Assembly: GCA_039704465.1 (NCBI GenBank)
Contig: JASFAU010000012.1
Coordinates: 62,001-126,000 of the forward strand
Length of the DNA stretch: 64,000 nucleotides
Direction of reading: 5' to 3'
Origin: Plasmodiophora brassicae
Lineage: Eukaryota > Endomyxa > Phytomyxea > Plasmodiophorida > Plasmodiophoridae
Below the pieces are notes generated by a model that saw only the letters and a program-made list of their open reading frames with translations, was not told the DNA's origin and ran no database searches. This document shows positions 53,240 through 62,509 of this stretch, one piece after another (the stretch's first letter is position 1; the number at the start of each line of letters is the position of its first letter). The translations under genes were made by a program, and so were the position numbers.

Positions 53240-54607
53240 TTAAGTTACTTTGTCTTCACAGGTGATAATTGACGTTCGAACACTGTCGGGCCAGCCAAGG
53301 GGCATCCCATGCGGCCGCTTGGTCACTCTAGGCACGTGCTGCTTCGGCGACACCGTCTGGAACCGGTCGAACATGCGCACGAGGAACTCCACGTTGCGGG
53401 CAATGTCCTCGGTCGGGACGGCGTCCAGGTCCAGGTTAGCATCGAACAGCATCTTCCTCGTGCGTCGCTGAATCTCCTTGTCGATCCTACAGCAGCAGTA
53501 CCAGTCAGGGAACAGCTCAAACAACGAAAGAGACTAACGAACGCCTCGAAATTGCAGCAATCTTCCAGATTGGCCCGGTCGAGAAGAATATTGTACAGAG
53601 TGTCGAAGTCGCGATTGTACTGCATCTCGACATCGGTCAGGACGCCGCTGCGATGTTTGAACCGGGTGCGAAGACCAGCGACAGCGGCCTGGAACGAAGG
53701 GTCGTCCCTGTTCCACGTGTGGACGTTGAACTTGCTGGCAACCAGGTTGATCTCGTCCAGGACGTCCCGATCCCTGACGCCAGCCATCCCGGCCGCCTCG
53801 GTGACGATCTCACGCATGCACTGGAACTCGGGCGTATTCCATACCCTCTGACCGACCAAACACGAGTGAACAACGAGCACGTAACGGTTCGATGATGCCA
53901 CATTACGTCGACGATGGCGGCGTGCTGCACATCAGGGACAATGAAGACGTCGTTCCTGATCATACACCTGAACTTCCGTTTCGTGTCGTCGATGGCGGTC
54001 TTGAGCAGCTCATCATCTGCTGACCATCAGAAAGGCAGTTAGCGTCGTGCAGCAGCATCAGGCATCGGCGCTGCCTACCGAATCCGTACGTCATGTCGTA
54101 AATCTTCTGGCGCGACATCTTGTCCAGGCCGCGGTACCGGATAATGTGCCGGATCCCTTCGGTGATGGCGGGGTCCTCCGTGTACAGGCCAGTCTCCTTC
54201 TGGATATAGTCGAGGACTTCGTCCTCGGCGGAAGCCTCCGGAACGGGCATCTCCGGGTCGTAATGCTCCCCGCCGTCCTCGTACTGGGTGAGGTCCTTCT
54301 CGAGGACCTCCGAGCAAACCATCAGCGTGACCGCCTCCGGGTTCGTCAGATACTCCAGGTTCCAGATCTTCTTCGGGTTCACGCCAATCTCCCTGAGCTT
54401 CGCATCCACACGCCAGTGGATCTCGGCGTGCAGCTCATCCATCTTCCGTCGCCGCGCTTCCTCCTTGACCGCCGCCTGCGCCGCCGCCAGACGCGCCCGG
54501 CGCGCCCCCTGTGATTCAGTCGGGTCCCGCTTCGCCGTTGCCAGGCCTCGCGTGGCCAGTCCGCGGTTCAGAACGCGCCACTGCGGCACCACGTTCCGAA
54601 GCTGCAT
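53240..54607 (-). CDS. Paralogue C of the mitochondrial-type protein family
   Basis: Exons (minus order) 54079-54607, 53907-54019, 53543-53847, 53240-53486 (introns 59, 59 and 56 nt), 397 aa. The N-terminus 'MQLRNVVPQWRVLNRGLATR' fits a mitochondrial presequence. Shared blocks: 'VLDYIQKETGLY', 'YRGLDKMSRQKIYDMTYG', 'REIVTEAAGMAGVRD', 'NILLDRANLEDCCNFEA' and 'IDKEIQRRTRKMLFDA', the last joined by a phase-2 intron at the same place as in A. Convergent to paralogue B, so the three are A and B head to tail and C inverted. Divergence is high, suggesting old duplications. Confidence 0.65.
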
Positions 54608-54664
54608 CAACGACACTGCAGAGCTACACAACCGGTAACACTCCGTGACGCGTCTCTGCGGGCG

Positions 54665-55530
54665 TTGGGCGCAGCTGCAGGGACGCGAATCGCGACGGAG
54701 CGCGCAGCCGCAGCACGTTCCGAACCTGCAACCCGCTACGCTGGTCCGTCTGCAGTACCCCTGCTGTTGCTCATGCTGACGCGCGTGCCGAGCTCTACAA
54801 TGTATATCCCAGGCGTCGTCGCTGCTGATCCGCTCGAAAACCACGACGACGATAGCACCGTATTACGTTGACGCCGCTACGGACGGTTGCCGAGATCTGA
54901 GGTCTGCGCAGTGTTTGTTTTACATGTCCCAAGTTGATCGGGCGGGTTCAGTAACCTTCGCTGGAGTCGCCATTGTCGGTCCAGAAAGTGCGACGTCCCA
55001 ACCGGACCCGAGCTTATCTGAGAATCCACGAGCGTGTTGCTGGCCGACCCGTGGACGGCGCACTAGACTGTCGTCGCCAGCACGACGTCGAGCTCTGCGG
55101 TCAGGTCGAATACCGACCGATGCTCCCGCGTGATGTTCGTCTACAAAATATTGATACCAGCTTGCCCAGAGCGCGCCGGGGCCTGTGACGTCGGTGGGTT
55201 ACCTTGGGCCAGTAGAATGATATCAACGGCGATGCCACGGGCGAACGGATCGAACCGAACTCCGCTCAAGTGGACCGGCGCGAGGTCGCTGACGCGGGTG
55301 CAGACGTGTCGAGTCCACGCGACGACGTCATACAGAGCGATGGACGAAGACGTGTTCGCTCTGCATATTGCTCTGCGTCAGCCACGTCGTGGCAGCAGCA
55401 GGTCGGCCGCGAGACAGCCACTTACAACAGCAGATGGCGGACGAAGCGTGCGTACAGAGATCGGTGATCTAGGGCCTGTGCGGGCTTTTGGTAGGGACCT
55501 GCAAGGGCGATGGGCCCCGGTGCGTTAGCT
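54665..55530 (+). pseudogene. Decayed ankyrin-repeat sequence
   Basis: Near 54770-54870 the plus strand reads 'TMYIPGVVAADPLENHDDDS', matching 'LMYIPGIVADLPEDVDDGS' of the intact ankyrin gene at 59.6 kb, and ends in a stop. Near 55230-55420 there are ankyrin-like pieces ('NGSNRTPLKW', 'VADAGADVSSPRDD') in shifting frames. No intact gene can be read. Confidence 0.45.
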
Positions 55531-55532
55531 GA

Positions 55533-55757
55533 TCATGTGACATCGGCGGCGGCACGCGGTTGCCTACCATTCTGGTCGTGGGCACGTGCCGTCACGACCG
55601 CCCGGAACCTGTTTGTGATCTTGGTCATGACGTAGCCCCGCTCGAACGATGCGACCTTCTCACCACCGAAGAAGTCGCGGGACAGCACTGCACGAGTCCC
55701 ATGCAGGTATGTGACGGCCGTCGTGTCGACCTTAATCGACGGCACATGGACGAGCAT
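55533..55757 (-). CDS. Small ORF, possible C-terminal exon
   Basis: 74 aa with even coding texture ('VDTTAVTYLHGTRAVLS', 'FERGYVMTKITNRFRAVV'). The frame is open upstream past the Met, and another coding-like frame ('LRELIMIMQGKTQGELDVHA') lies just before it, so it may be the last exon of a longer minus-strand gene extending toward 56100. No family recognised. Confidence 0.3.
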   Translation of the reverse strand: MLVHVPSIKVDTTAVTYLHGTRAVLSRDFFGGEKVASFERGYVMTKITNRFRAVVTARAHDQNGRQPRAAADVT

Positions 55758-56329
55758 ATATTCAGCGTGGTTGGCCGCGCGTGAACGTCGAGCTCTCCCT
55801 GCGTCTTGCCCTGCATGATCATGATCAGCTCTCGGAGGCGAGCAGGCGCGGCGAACGGGAGGGCTACTCGAACAGCGGCGCCCCCCTCATTATGCTTCGT
55901 CGCGCTCACCGACGACCGGTGTAGTGTTAGCGTATCACCCTGGCCTGGCGAGGCTTGGTAGCGGTCAGCACGAACGCGCACCAATCGTGCTGGCGAACGC
56001 AGGCGTACGGTGATCACGGGACCTGACGGCGGCGAAGTGATCAACGAACGCGAAGTTGCTGTCGGCAGAGCAGGCGGGGAAGGATGGCGGCGGTGGCGCA
56101 AGCGCACTCGCTGACGTCGATGACGATGAACCGGCCGCCTGCTGGTGATGTAATGCGCACCTATGTCGCTGGCAACGATGTCGATGATGCCGACAGGACC
56201 GCGGCCGTCGCTGACGGTACGACAGGAGCAGGACCAGCACGGTCTGCAGCAGGGGACGGCTGTGGCGGACCGTACGGATGAACCGGGGATGGCGACGACG
56301 ACGACGACGACGACGACCCCAGGGGCCGG

Positions 56330-56600
56330 GGTATCCGCCTGGCGACTGCCGCCGGGCGTCGCCGTCGCCGCCGGACGCGATCACGAAACAGGAACGCATC
56401 ATCATGGAGCAGGCGCAGTGCACCGATCTGCAACGCGTTCGCGACCTGATCCAGCAATTGCATGGCGACACGGACGCGTGCGTCGAGTGCCTGATCGCGG
56501 AACGCGCCGCGACCGCGCAGGCGACGACGGGTCGTGACGAGGCGGCACAGACAGGTCGCCGAATGTCGAAGCACGACAGGAAGATGATGAAGAGGGCGGC
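56330..56600 (+). pseudogene. Truncated duplicate of the OTU gene C-terminus
   Basis: From about 56351 to 56600 the DNA is almost identical (a handful of changes) to 61655-61904 inside the intact OTUD3-like gene, including 'QCTDLQRVRDLIQQLHGDTD' and 'RRMSKHDRKMMKRAAK'. Identity ends sharply at 56600/56601, exactly where the large palindrome starts. The catalytic OTU domain is missing, so this is a recent non-functional segmental copy. A possible small frame from 56084 upstream is not convincing. Confidence 0.75.
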
Positions 56601-57070
56601 GAAGACGTATGATAGAAAGCCCAATTTGATACCGCAATGACCAAGAAGATTCGCGAAATGGTCGCATGTCTCTTGGACTCGTCCACGAAGGACACTTGGA
56701 ACAGGAATTCGGCGTCGAACACGTCGCAGGAGGTAGGCTCTACGATGAACCCGCCAATACAGGGGATCCTCCCCACGTGCTCGTAAACTCGCTTCTACCT
56801 ACGGCCAAGATCCGAACTTGGAGGCTACAGTGGTTACACCAAGTTCGGATTACTTAGTGATCTTGGCCATAGGTAGAAGCGAGTTTACGAGCACGTGAGG
56901 AGGATCCCCTGTATTGGCGGGTTCATCGTAGAGACTACCTCCTGCGACGTGTTCGACGCCGAATTCCTGTTCCAAGTGTCCTTCGTGGACGAGTCCAAGA
57001 GACATGCGACCATTTCGCGAATCTTCTTGGTCATTGCGGTATCAAATTGGGCTTTCTATCATACGTCTTC
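56601..57070. repeat. 470-bp near-perfect palindrome (inverted repeat)
   Basis: The first bases (GAAGACGTATGATAGAAAGC) are the exact reverse complement of the last (ending ATACGTCTTC at 57070). The match continues inward for about 215-220 bp per arm to a loop near 56822-56850. Few mismatches are seen, for example GGATCCTCCCCACGTG against CACGTGAGGAGGATCC. The right arm reads in frame with the transposase-like remnant downstream, so the left arm appears to be the inverted duplicate. Confidence 0.85.
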
Positions 57071-57425
57071 TGACCTGTTGGATGTTTTCCAGGACTGCCG
57101 TTGTTCGACGATCGGGCGCACAGAGATCTTCAGAACCTGCTTGAGCACATTGACAAAGGTTGTTGTAGCGATCCTGACGGAGACGACTACGTCTTCTATC
57201 AGGAGAATTGGCGTCGGTCCCAACGGGCTGACGCTGTACCGATGCTCAAGGGGAACCAATTGCTGTGAAAGCAACCACCGCGTTCTGAAGAAGAAGTTCA
57301 GATCTCAGAACGCCGGCATTGCGCTAACAGAAGCGCTGATGATTCAGCACGTTCTCCGGACCAACGTGCGAGCAGCGGAAAATCATAGGCCCTGGCACTA
57401 CAAGATCGGGCATTTCCATTCCTAG
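57071..57425 (+). mobile_element. Transposase-like remnant
   Basis: The frame running out of the palindrome's right arm continues to a stop at 57425. Its end reads 'LYRCSRGTNCCESNHRVLKK' and 'IQHVLRTNVRAAENHRPWHY'. A G-T-N-x-x-E-x-x-H box followed by an N-terminal-helix 'R...N' block is typical of the C-terminal region of several DDE transposases and transposon-derived proteins. No DDE triad can be assigned in the short remaining part. Confidence 0.4.
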
Positions 57426-57571
57426 AAGATCCTATTCGCGTGCCGTTGATAATATCAGACTAGCTAAACGTCAAATCACCAATACGATATCAGGGCAACC
57501 GCAATTATCCATTCCTAGAAGATCCAATTCGCGTGCCGTTTTGATAATATCAGACTAGCTGAACATCATAG
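57416..57571 (+). repeat. Direct duplication of about 60 bp, offset 93 bp
   Basis: CCATTCCTAGAAGATCC with TTCGCGTGCCGTT and GATAATATCAGACTAGCT occurs at 57416 and again at 57509, with small changes. The second copy ends about 15 bp before the start codon of the next gene, so it may include its promoter or 5' UTR. Confidence 0.75.
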
Positions 57572-57584
57572 CATCAGTTACCTC

Positions 57585-59222
57585 ATGGATTCTGTCATCC
57601 TCGTTATCGCAATCGCTGGTCTTCAAATTCTATCGGCCGCGGCGCTATCATGTCGTGCCGATGGTGCTTGCGCCATTTACGTTCCAACGGGGAAGGATTC
57701 AGCCCAGAACCCCTGCTATAGTTACGATGGCGCAAATCTGGCTCTGACTCTTTGGCATGGAGGTTATAATCTTGGTCCTGCAGGCGTCTATTCCATGTCG
57801 ATCATGAGCAGCGGCCCATTGAAGACCATTGTCAATGACAACTCCCATGCGTTTGTGAATCTGCCTGGGTCGTGCTGGAGCGCTCACGGGACCATTACGC
57901 TCGCTGCCGATGGCGCTACGACTGATGAGATATCAGTCGTGAAATCGGACGGTTCTGGTTATCGTCAGGTGACCAATCACAACGGAGCGAGCTATATCGA
58001 ACCGAGCTTTTCATCCGACGCCAGTCAGCTCGTGTTCGAGTCGTCGATCTCTTCTACATCGGCAGAAATCTGGATGGTTAATTCGGACGGAACCGGTCTG
58101 AAAAGGCTGACTTCAGGTTCCCAAGATCGTCAGCCGAATTGGTCCCCGAAAGGCGATAAGATCCTGTTCCAAAGATTCACAAACGACTGGGCGATTTACA
58201 CGATGAACACTGATGGAAGTAGTATAACCCGAGTGACGCCAACGACATGGTCGTCGACCGATGCAGCGTTCTCTCCTGATGGACAATTCATTGTCTTCTC
58301 AGGTGCCGACAGCACGACCGTTGGCGCTCGTATCGCCATCGTGTCGATATCGGGCTCAACGAATCCGGTCTTTATCACAAATAGTGGTGGATATGATGGA
58401 GCAGCGAGCTGGTCTCCCGATGGATCATCCATAGCCTTTGAGACATCGACCAATCCGAATGCTAATTCACCGACGTCCATCTATCAGATATCGGTACCGA
58501 TCAAGTTCAGGCCGTCGTCACCGTCGCCGACTCCTGCAACCTCGAGATCAACGCCGACTGGAACGATATCGAAGCCAGCTCCAACACAATCGACGTTTGG
58601 TCCAACCCCGAGATCAACGCCGATTGGAACGATATCGAATCCAGCTCCAACACTATCGACATCTGGTCCAACCTCGAGATCAACGCCGACTGGAACAATA
58701 TCAAAGCCAGCTCCAACACAATCGACGTCTGTTCCAAACCCGAGATCAACGCCAATTGGAACGATATCAAAGCCAGCTCCAACACGATCGACGTCTGGTC
58801 CAACCTCGAGATCAACGCCGACTGGAACGATATCAAAGCCAGCTCCAACACGATCGATATCTGGTCCAACCTCGAGATCAACGCCGACTGGAACGATATC
58901 GAATCCAGCTCCAACACTATCGACATCTGGTCCAATACCGACTTCAGTTCCACAACGCTCCGATCCGGCCTCAAATCCTTCGTCGACTGTATCGTCGCCA
59001 CGAATCGTGACCTCGAAACCGACAAAGATCCCAACGACCAGATGCCAAAGTCCAACCCCATCTTCGAAACCGTCTGAGAGTATTCCATTATCATCTAAGG
59101 CCTCGACCGCTGCGATTGCGAGCAGTATGACCACTACATTGGTAACGGCTCGGACGAACGGAACGACAGCTCAATCTCTGAACTCTTTCCTCAACAGGTC
59201 ACCGCGATCCTCGTGTTCTTGA
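57585..59222 (+). CDS. Secreted PD40/TolB-type beta-propeller protein with Thr/Pro repeat stalk
   Basis: 545 aa, no intron. Signal peptide 'DSVILVIAIAGLQILSAAA', then a cysteine-containing lead and, from about residue 115 to 290, TolB/PD40 propeller blades: 'EISVVKSDGSGYRQVT', 'EIWMVNSDGTGLKRLTSG', 'QPNWSPKGDKILFQ', 'IYTMNTDGSSITRVT', 'AFSPDGQFIVFSG', 'ASWSPDGSSIAFET'. The rest is six tandem 22-residue Thr/Pro/Ser repeats (58545-58940) and a Ser/Thr-rich tail. Such blades are chiefly bacterial. Lower GC and lack of introns compared with neighbours suggest horizontal acquisition followed by growth of a mucin-like stalk. No C-terminal anchor is obvious. Confidence 0.75.
   Translation: MDSVILVIAIAGLQILSAAALSCRADGACAIYVPTGKDSAQNPCYSYDGANLALTLWHGGYNLGPAGVYSMSIMSSGPLKTIVNDNSHAFVNLPGSCWSAHGTITLAADGATTDEISVVKSDGSGYRQVTNHNGASYIEPSFSSDASQLVFESSISSTSAEIWMVNSDGTGLKRLTSGSQDRQPNWSPKGDKILFQRFTNDWAIYTMNTDGSSITRVTPTTWSSTDAAFSPDGQFIVFSGADSTTVGARIAIVSISGSTNPVFITNSGGYDGAASWSPDGSSIAFETSTNPNANSPTSIYQISVPIKFRPSSPSPTPATSRSTPTGTISKPAPTQSTFGPTPRSTPIGTISNPAPTLSTSGPTSRSTPTGTISKPAPTQSTSVPNPRSTPIGTISKPAPTRSTSGPTSRSTPTGTISKPAPTRSISGPTSRSTPTGTISNPAPTLSTSGPIPTSVPQRSDPASNPSSTVSSPRIVTSKPTKIPTTRCQSPTPSSKPSESIPLSSKASTAAIASSMTTTLVTARTNGTTAQSLNSFLNRSPRSSCS
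58545..58940 (+). repeat. Six tandem 66-bp coding repeats
   Basis: Each unit encodes 22 residues of the form R-S-T-P-[TI]-G-T-I-S-[KN]-P-A-P-T-x-S-T-S-G-P-x-x. Units alternate between two subtypes (T/K and I/N), implying growth by duplication of a dimer. Confidence 0.85.
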
Positions 59223-59652
59223 TGATGCGTTGAGGAGTATGATGTTCACATTGATTCTCAATACACTGAAACTCTCAAGTATGTACTAAAAAAGTCGAAC
59301 ATGGCGTATTTTCAAGAACGTGGGTAGTATTGTTAGGTGGTGCCGGCGCACTCCACGCGCGCAGAAGTTGGTGTGTGTCACACTCGCATGTCCGTGTTTG
59401 TCTGTGAAGCGCACCGAGTACCGATGGGCGCGCGTCCGTGTCTCTGAGACTCTGACTGTGTCGGACTGGGCTCTGAGTCTCTGACTGGGCCACGGACACC
59501 GCCTTTCTGCCTTACAGACAGAGCCAAGGCCCCCCAGGGCCCCAGGCGGCCAGGCCCTAAATGCGCGGGCGGCCGGGCATTTCTGATATTTGAGATTCCC
59601 AGCAGCAGCGGCAGCAGCAGCAGCAGCACAGCGACACGAACCGATTTTGGCG
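59223..59652. other. Intergenic region with CAG/GCA microsatellite
   Basis: No gene seen. Contains a pyrimidine/CT-type stretch and an imperfect (AGC)n run at about 59600-59630, just upstream of the next start codon. An upstream in-frame ATG-like codon would translate the run as poly-Ala, but the ATG at 59653 is preferred. Confidence 0.5.
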
Positions 59653-60952
59653 ATGACGACATTTGGCGGGCGCCACGCACGCACCGTCGTGTGGTCGTGC
59701 TATCTCCTCACCATTGCCGTCAGTTATGCGACAGTCTCTACGCTGGTACTGCGCCCTATCCACAGCACCGGCGTCAGTCGCGAGGTCCCCACCGAGCGCG
59801 CCGTTGCCCACTCCCGACTTCTGTCGCAAATGGTCAGAGGCCAAGTGCACATTCTACCGAACGGAGCGAGCCCAGAGCTGTTGATCGACGTCGCTTCCTC
59901 CGAGCTGGACATGCTCGCAGACTTCATTGAGGGTGTTGCTCCGGGAGAGGTACGTCACTGCCGGCGATCGCCCGTCGATGGTCCCTGCTGACGTCGACCT
60001 TCTGCCACAGGTCGCCAGCATAGACGGCTGGGTGAACCGTAACCTCGGCACCATCAACGATCAAATCCGTATGCTGGCAGCAGCGCAGTGCCTTCAGATG
60101 GATGCCCTCGAGGAGTGCATCCTAGCTATGGAGCACACGTGGAAGGACATTGCCAGGATTCGCCGTCGGACGTCGTTCCCCCAGGAGCCACTGTATGGGC
60201 GTGCGTTCCAGGTCATTGTGCACACGAGGCCTGCCTACAGAACGCTAGCTGGCTGTGCGAACACCGACCTGCAGAAGGCGATCCTGCGGCAGGTTTGGCT
60301 GCTACTGATCAACCGGGACGGGGACATTGACCTGGTCAACAACGGGCGCTGGGCCGCCTCCGAGAACGTGCTGACCTGGGCCGTCCGCAGTACTACTATG
60401 GTTGCCCCGCTAGTCGAGTTACTCATGTATATCCCCGGCATCGTCGCCGACCTGCCCGAGGACGTCGATGACGGCAGCGCGTTGACGCCGCTGCAGTGGG
60501 CTGCCCTGAGAGGTCTGCATCGTTCGGTCGATCTGCTGCTGCAGATCCCCGGCATCAAGGTCGATGCGGGCGCCGGGGCTGCTGGCACCGCTCTGCATCA
60601 CGCTGCAGGCTTCCAATCGTACGGCATCACGGAATCGCTGATCAGACACGGGGCGAACCTTAACGCGGTTGACCGATGCGGCTGGACGCCGCTGCACGTA
60701 GCGGCGGCACGCACACGACTCTCCGTCATCCGGCTCCTAGTGAGGAACGGCGCCAATGCCAACGTCCCGAACAACGAACGTCGTACGCCGCTGCACCTGG
60801 CCGCACGATCGGGCGACCGCGACGCTGCCCAATTCCTGATGCGTTCTGACACGGTGGACTTGACCCTACGGGACGTCGACGGCAAGACGCCATGGGATTA
60901 TATGTCGGGCTGGTGGAGCATCCCGGGGACGACGACGCTGAGCGGCATCTGA
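59653..60952 (+). CDS. Ankyrin-repeat protein with N-terminal membrane segment, two exons
   Basis: Exons 59653-59949 and 60011-60952 (61-nt intron GTACGT...CCACAG, phase 0), 412 aa. A hydrophobic stretch near residues 15-35 ('VVWSCYLLTIAVSYATV') is a signal anchor. A helical region (residues about 100-220) follows, then five ankyrin repeats: 'TPLQWAALRGLHRSVDLLL', 'TALHHAAGFQSYGITESLI', 'TPLHVAAARTRLSVIRLLV', 'TPLHLAARSGDRDAAQFLM' and a final partial one. Decayed relatives are at 52.4 and 54.8 kb, so this locus seems to be the source or a survivor of a local family. Confidence 0.75.
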
Positions 60953-61131
60953 GCTGTGATCCATCAATGAACCGTTTCGTAGGCAACGGCTGCTGCGCAA
61001 GCAGCGCCTCCGTTCATGTCTTGATAAGACACCGTCTACACGTTGTGGACACGCCCGACCTGTCGCCTGGCTGTGTCGCCTATCACGACACGCCCCGCGT
61101 CGTTCGACGTCGCGCAACATTCATTGCTGTG

Positions 61132-61965
61132 ATGGCGCACGGCAGGCGCAAGCACGCGCCGGATGGGACCGCGAAGGCGAGGACGAAGAAGGCGGATCGG
61201 GCGTCGAGCGCCGGCAGCGTGGCCGCGTTCCAACGCCAGCTGCAGGCGTCGGGGCTGACGATCCGGACGATCCCGCCGGACGGCAACTGCCTGTTCAGCG
61301 CGATCGCCGACCAGCTCGCCCTGTGCCGCGCGGGCCGCCGCGCCCCGTCCGCCGGCGACGTCCGCGACGCGATCGTCGACTTCGTCGAGGCGCACGCCGA
61401 CCGGTTCCAACCGTTCGTCTTCGACGCGACCGTCGAGGAGTACTGTCGACGCATGCGGCGCGCCGGCGAGTGGGGCGGGCACATCGAGCTTCAGGCCGCC
61501 GTCAGCCTGTACGAGGTCCACATCGTCGTTCACCAGCTGAACGCACCCCGCCTGGTCATGTCGCACCCGACGGTGCGGCACGCGCCGACGCTGAACCTGT
61601 CGTACCACGACCGGGAGCATTACGCAAGTTGCCACCCGTGCGGCGGCCGGGCGTCGCCGTCGCCGCCGGACGCGATCACGAAACAGGAACGCGTCATCAT
61701 GGAGCAGGCGCAGTGCACCGACCTGCAACGCGTTCGCGACCTGATCCAGCAATTGCATGGCGACACGGACGCGTGCGTCGAGTGCCTGATCGCGGAACGC
61801 GCCGCGACCGCGCAGGCGACGACGGGTCGTGACGAGGCGGCGCAGGCAGGTCGCCGGATGTCGAAGCACGACAGGAAGATGATGAAGAGGGCGGCGAAGG
61901 TCAAGGTGAAGGCGAAAGGCGCCGTCGATGACATCACGGATCGTATCGCCGACGTATACATATGA
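61132..61965 (+). CDS. OTU-family deubiquitinase, OTUD3-like
   Basis: Cysteine protease that removes ubiquitin. 277 aa, intronless. Basic N-terminus, then 'SVAAFQRQLQASGLTIRTIP' and the catalytic 'PDGNCLFSAIADQL' (Asp and Cys), 'EWGGHIELQAAVSLYEVHIV', the OTUD3-typical 'VVHQLNAPR', and the catalytic His in 'LSYHDREHYASC'. After the OTU domain comes a UBA-like helix set ('LQRVRDLIQQLHGDTDACVE', 'LIAERAA'), as in human OTUD3, then a basic tail. All catalytic residues are present. The start at 61132 has the best context. Its C-terminal part is duplicated at 56351-56600. Confidence 0.9.
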   Translation: MAHGRRKHAPDGTAKARTKKADRASSAGSVAAFQRQLQASGLTIRTIPPDGNCLFSAIADQLALCRAGRRAPSAGDVRDAIVDFVEAHADRFQPFVFDATVEEYCRRMRRAGEWGGHIELQAAVSLYEVHIVVHQLNAPRLVMSHPTVRHAPTLNLSYHDREHYASCHPCGGRASPSPPDAITKQERVIMEQAQCTDLQRVRDLIQQLHGDTDACVECLIAERAATAQATTGRDEAAQAGRRMSKHDRKMMKRAAKVKVKAKGAVDDITDRIADVYI

Positions 61966-62053
61966 AGATGGGAGACACACACAGAGAGATATTCGCCGCT
62001 GGAGGGGGGCAAGGGGCACGCGCGTCGCCCGCCGTCTGTCGTATGGATTGAGC

Positions 62054-62350
62054 ATGGCGGCGCCCGGTGCGGACCAGTTCAGGGCGTACCTGGACAGGTG
62101 CGGCGTCATCGGTACGGGGGATCATCGGCGGCCAAATGGGGGACCATCGCATTGACGTGCGCCTGTGTGTGTGTCAGAGCTCCTGAAGCAGGTGACGACC
62201 GAGGTCCTGGAGCGCCCGACCCGCGCCTCCTCCGTGTTTGACTTCGCCGAGAGGCGTCTACGGGAGCTGGGCGCGCAACGCGAGCAACGGCTGAAACAGG
62301 AACGGCGCCAACACCGTCTGGAGCGAAGCGTACGCTGGCGCCACCCATGA
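62054..62350 (+). CDS. MYCBP (AMY-1) homologue, 76 aa, two exons
   Basis: Exons 62054-62111 and 62178-62350 (66-nt intron, phase 1). The product 'DQFRAYLDRCGVIELLKQVT' followed by 'EVLERP' and 'SVFDFAERRLRELGAQ' aligns along its length with the MYCBP core (Q-F-R-x-Y-L-x-x-x-G-V-x-x-x-L-x-x-V...P...DF). In animals this small helical protein binds AKAPs and associates with flagella and transcription factors. In protists it is usually a ciliary-associated protein, so it may be a trace of a flagellate zoospore stage. Confidence 0.85.
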
Positions 62351-62509
62351 AACGTGCCTGTTGCTGATGCGACGACGCGATAGAAACCCTGTGCACAGCC
62401 GCCTTCCAGGGCGGCGAGGCCAGCCGACGCGAGGCATGTCGCGTTTGGGAAGACGCTGCGGGACCCGATCGCGATCAACGTCCTCACGCACGTCGGCAAC
62501 GACGACGCG

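Noticed and set aside
58484..59134. Long minus-strand frame (216 aa) rich in V-G-A-G-F-D-I-V-P repeats
   Set aside because: It is the antisense reading of the 66-bp tandem repeat in the propeller gene; periodic DNA yields open frames on both strands. The plus frame has a signal peptide and domain, the minus frame has neither.
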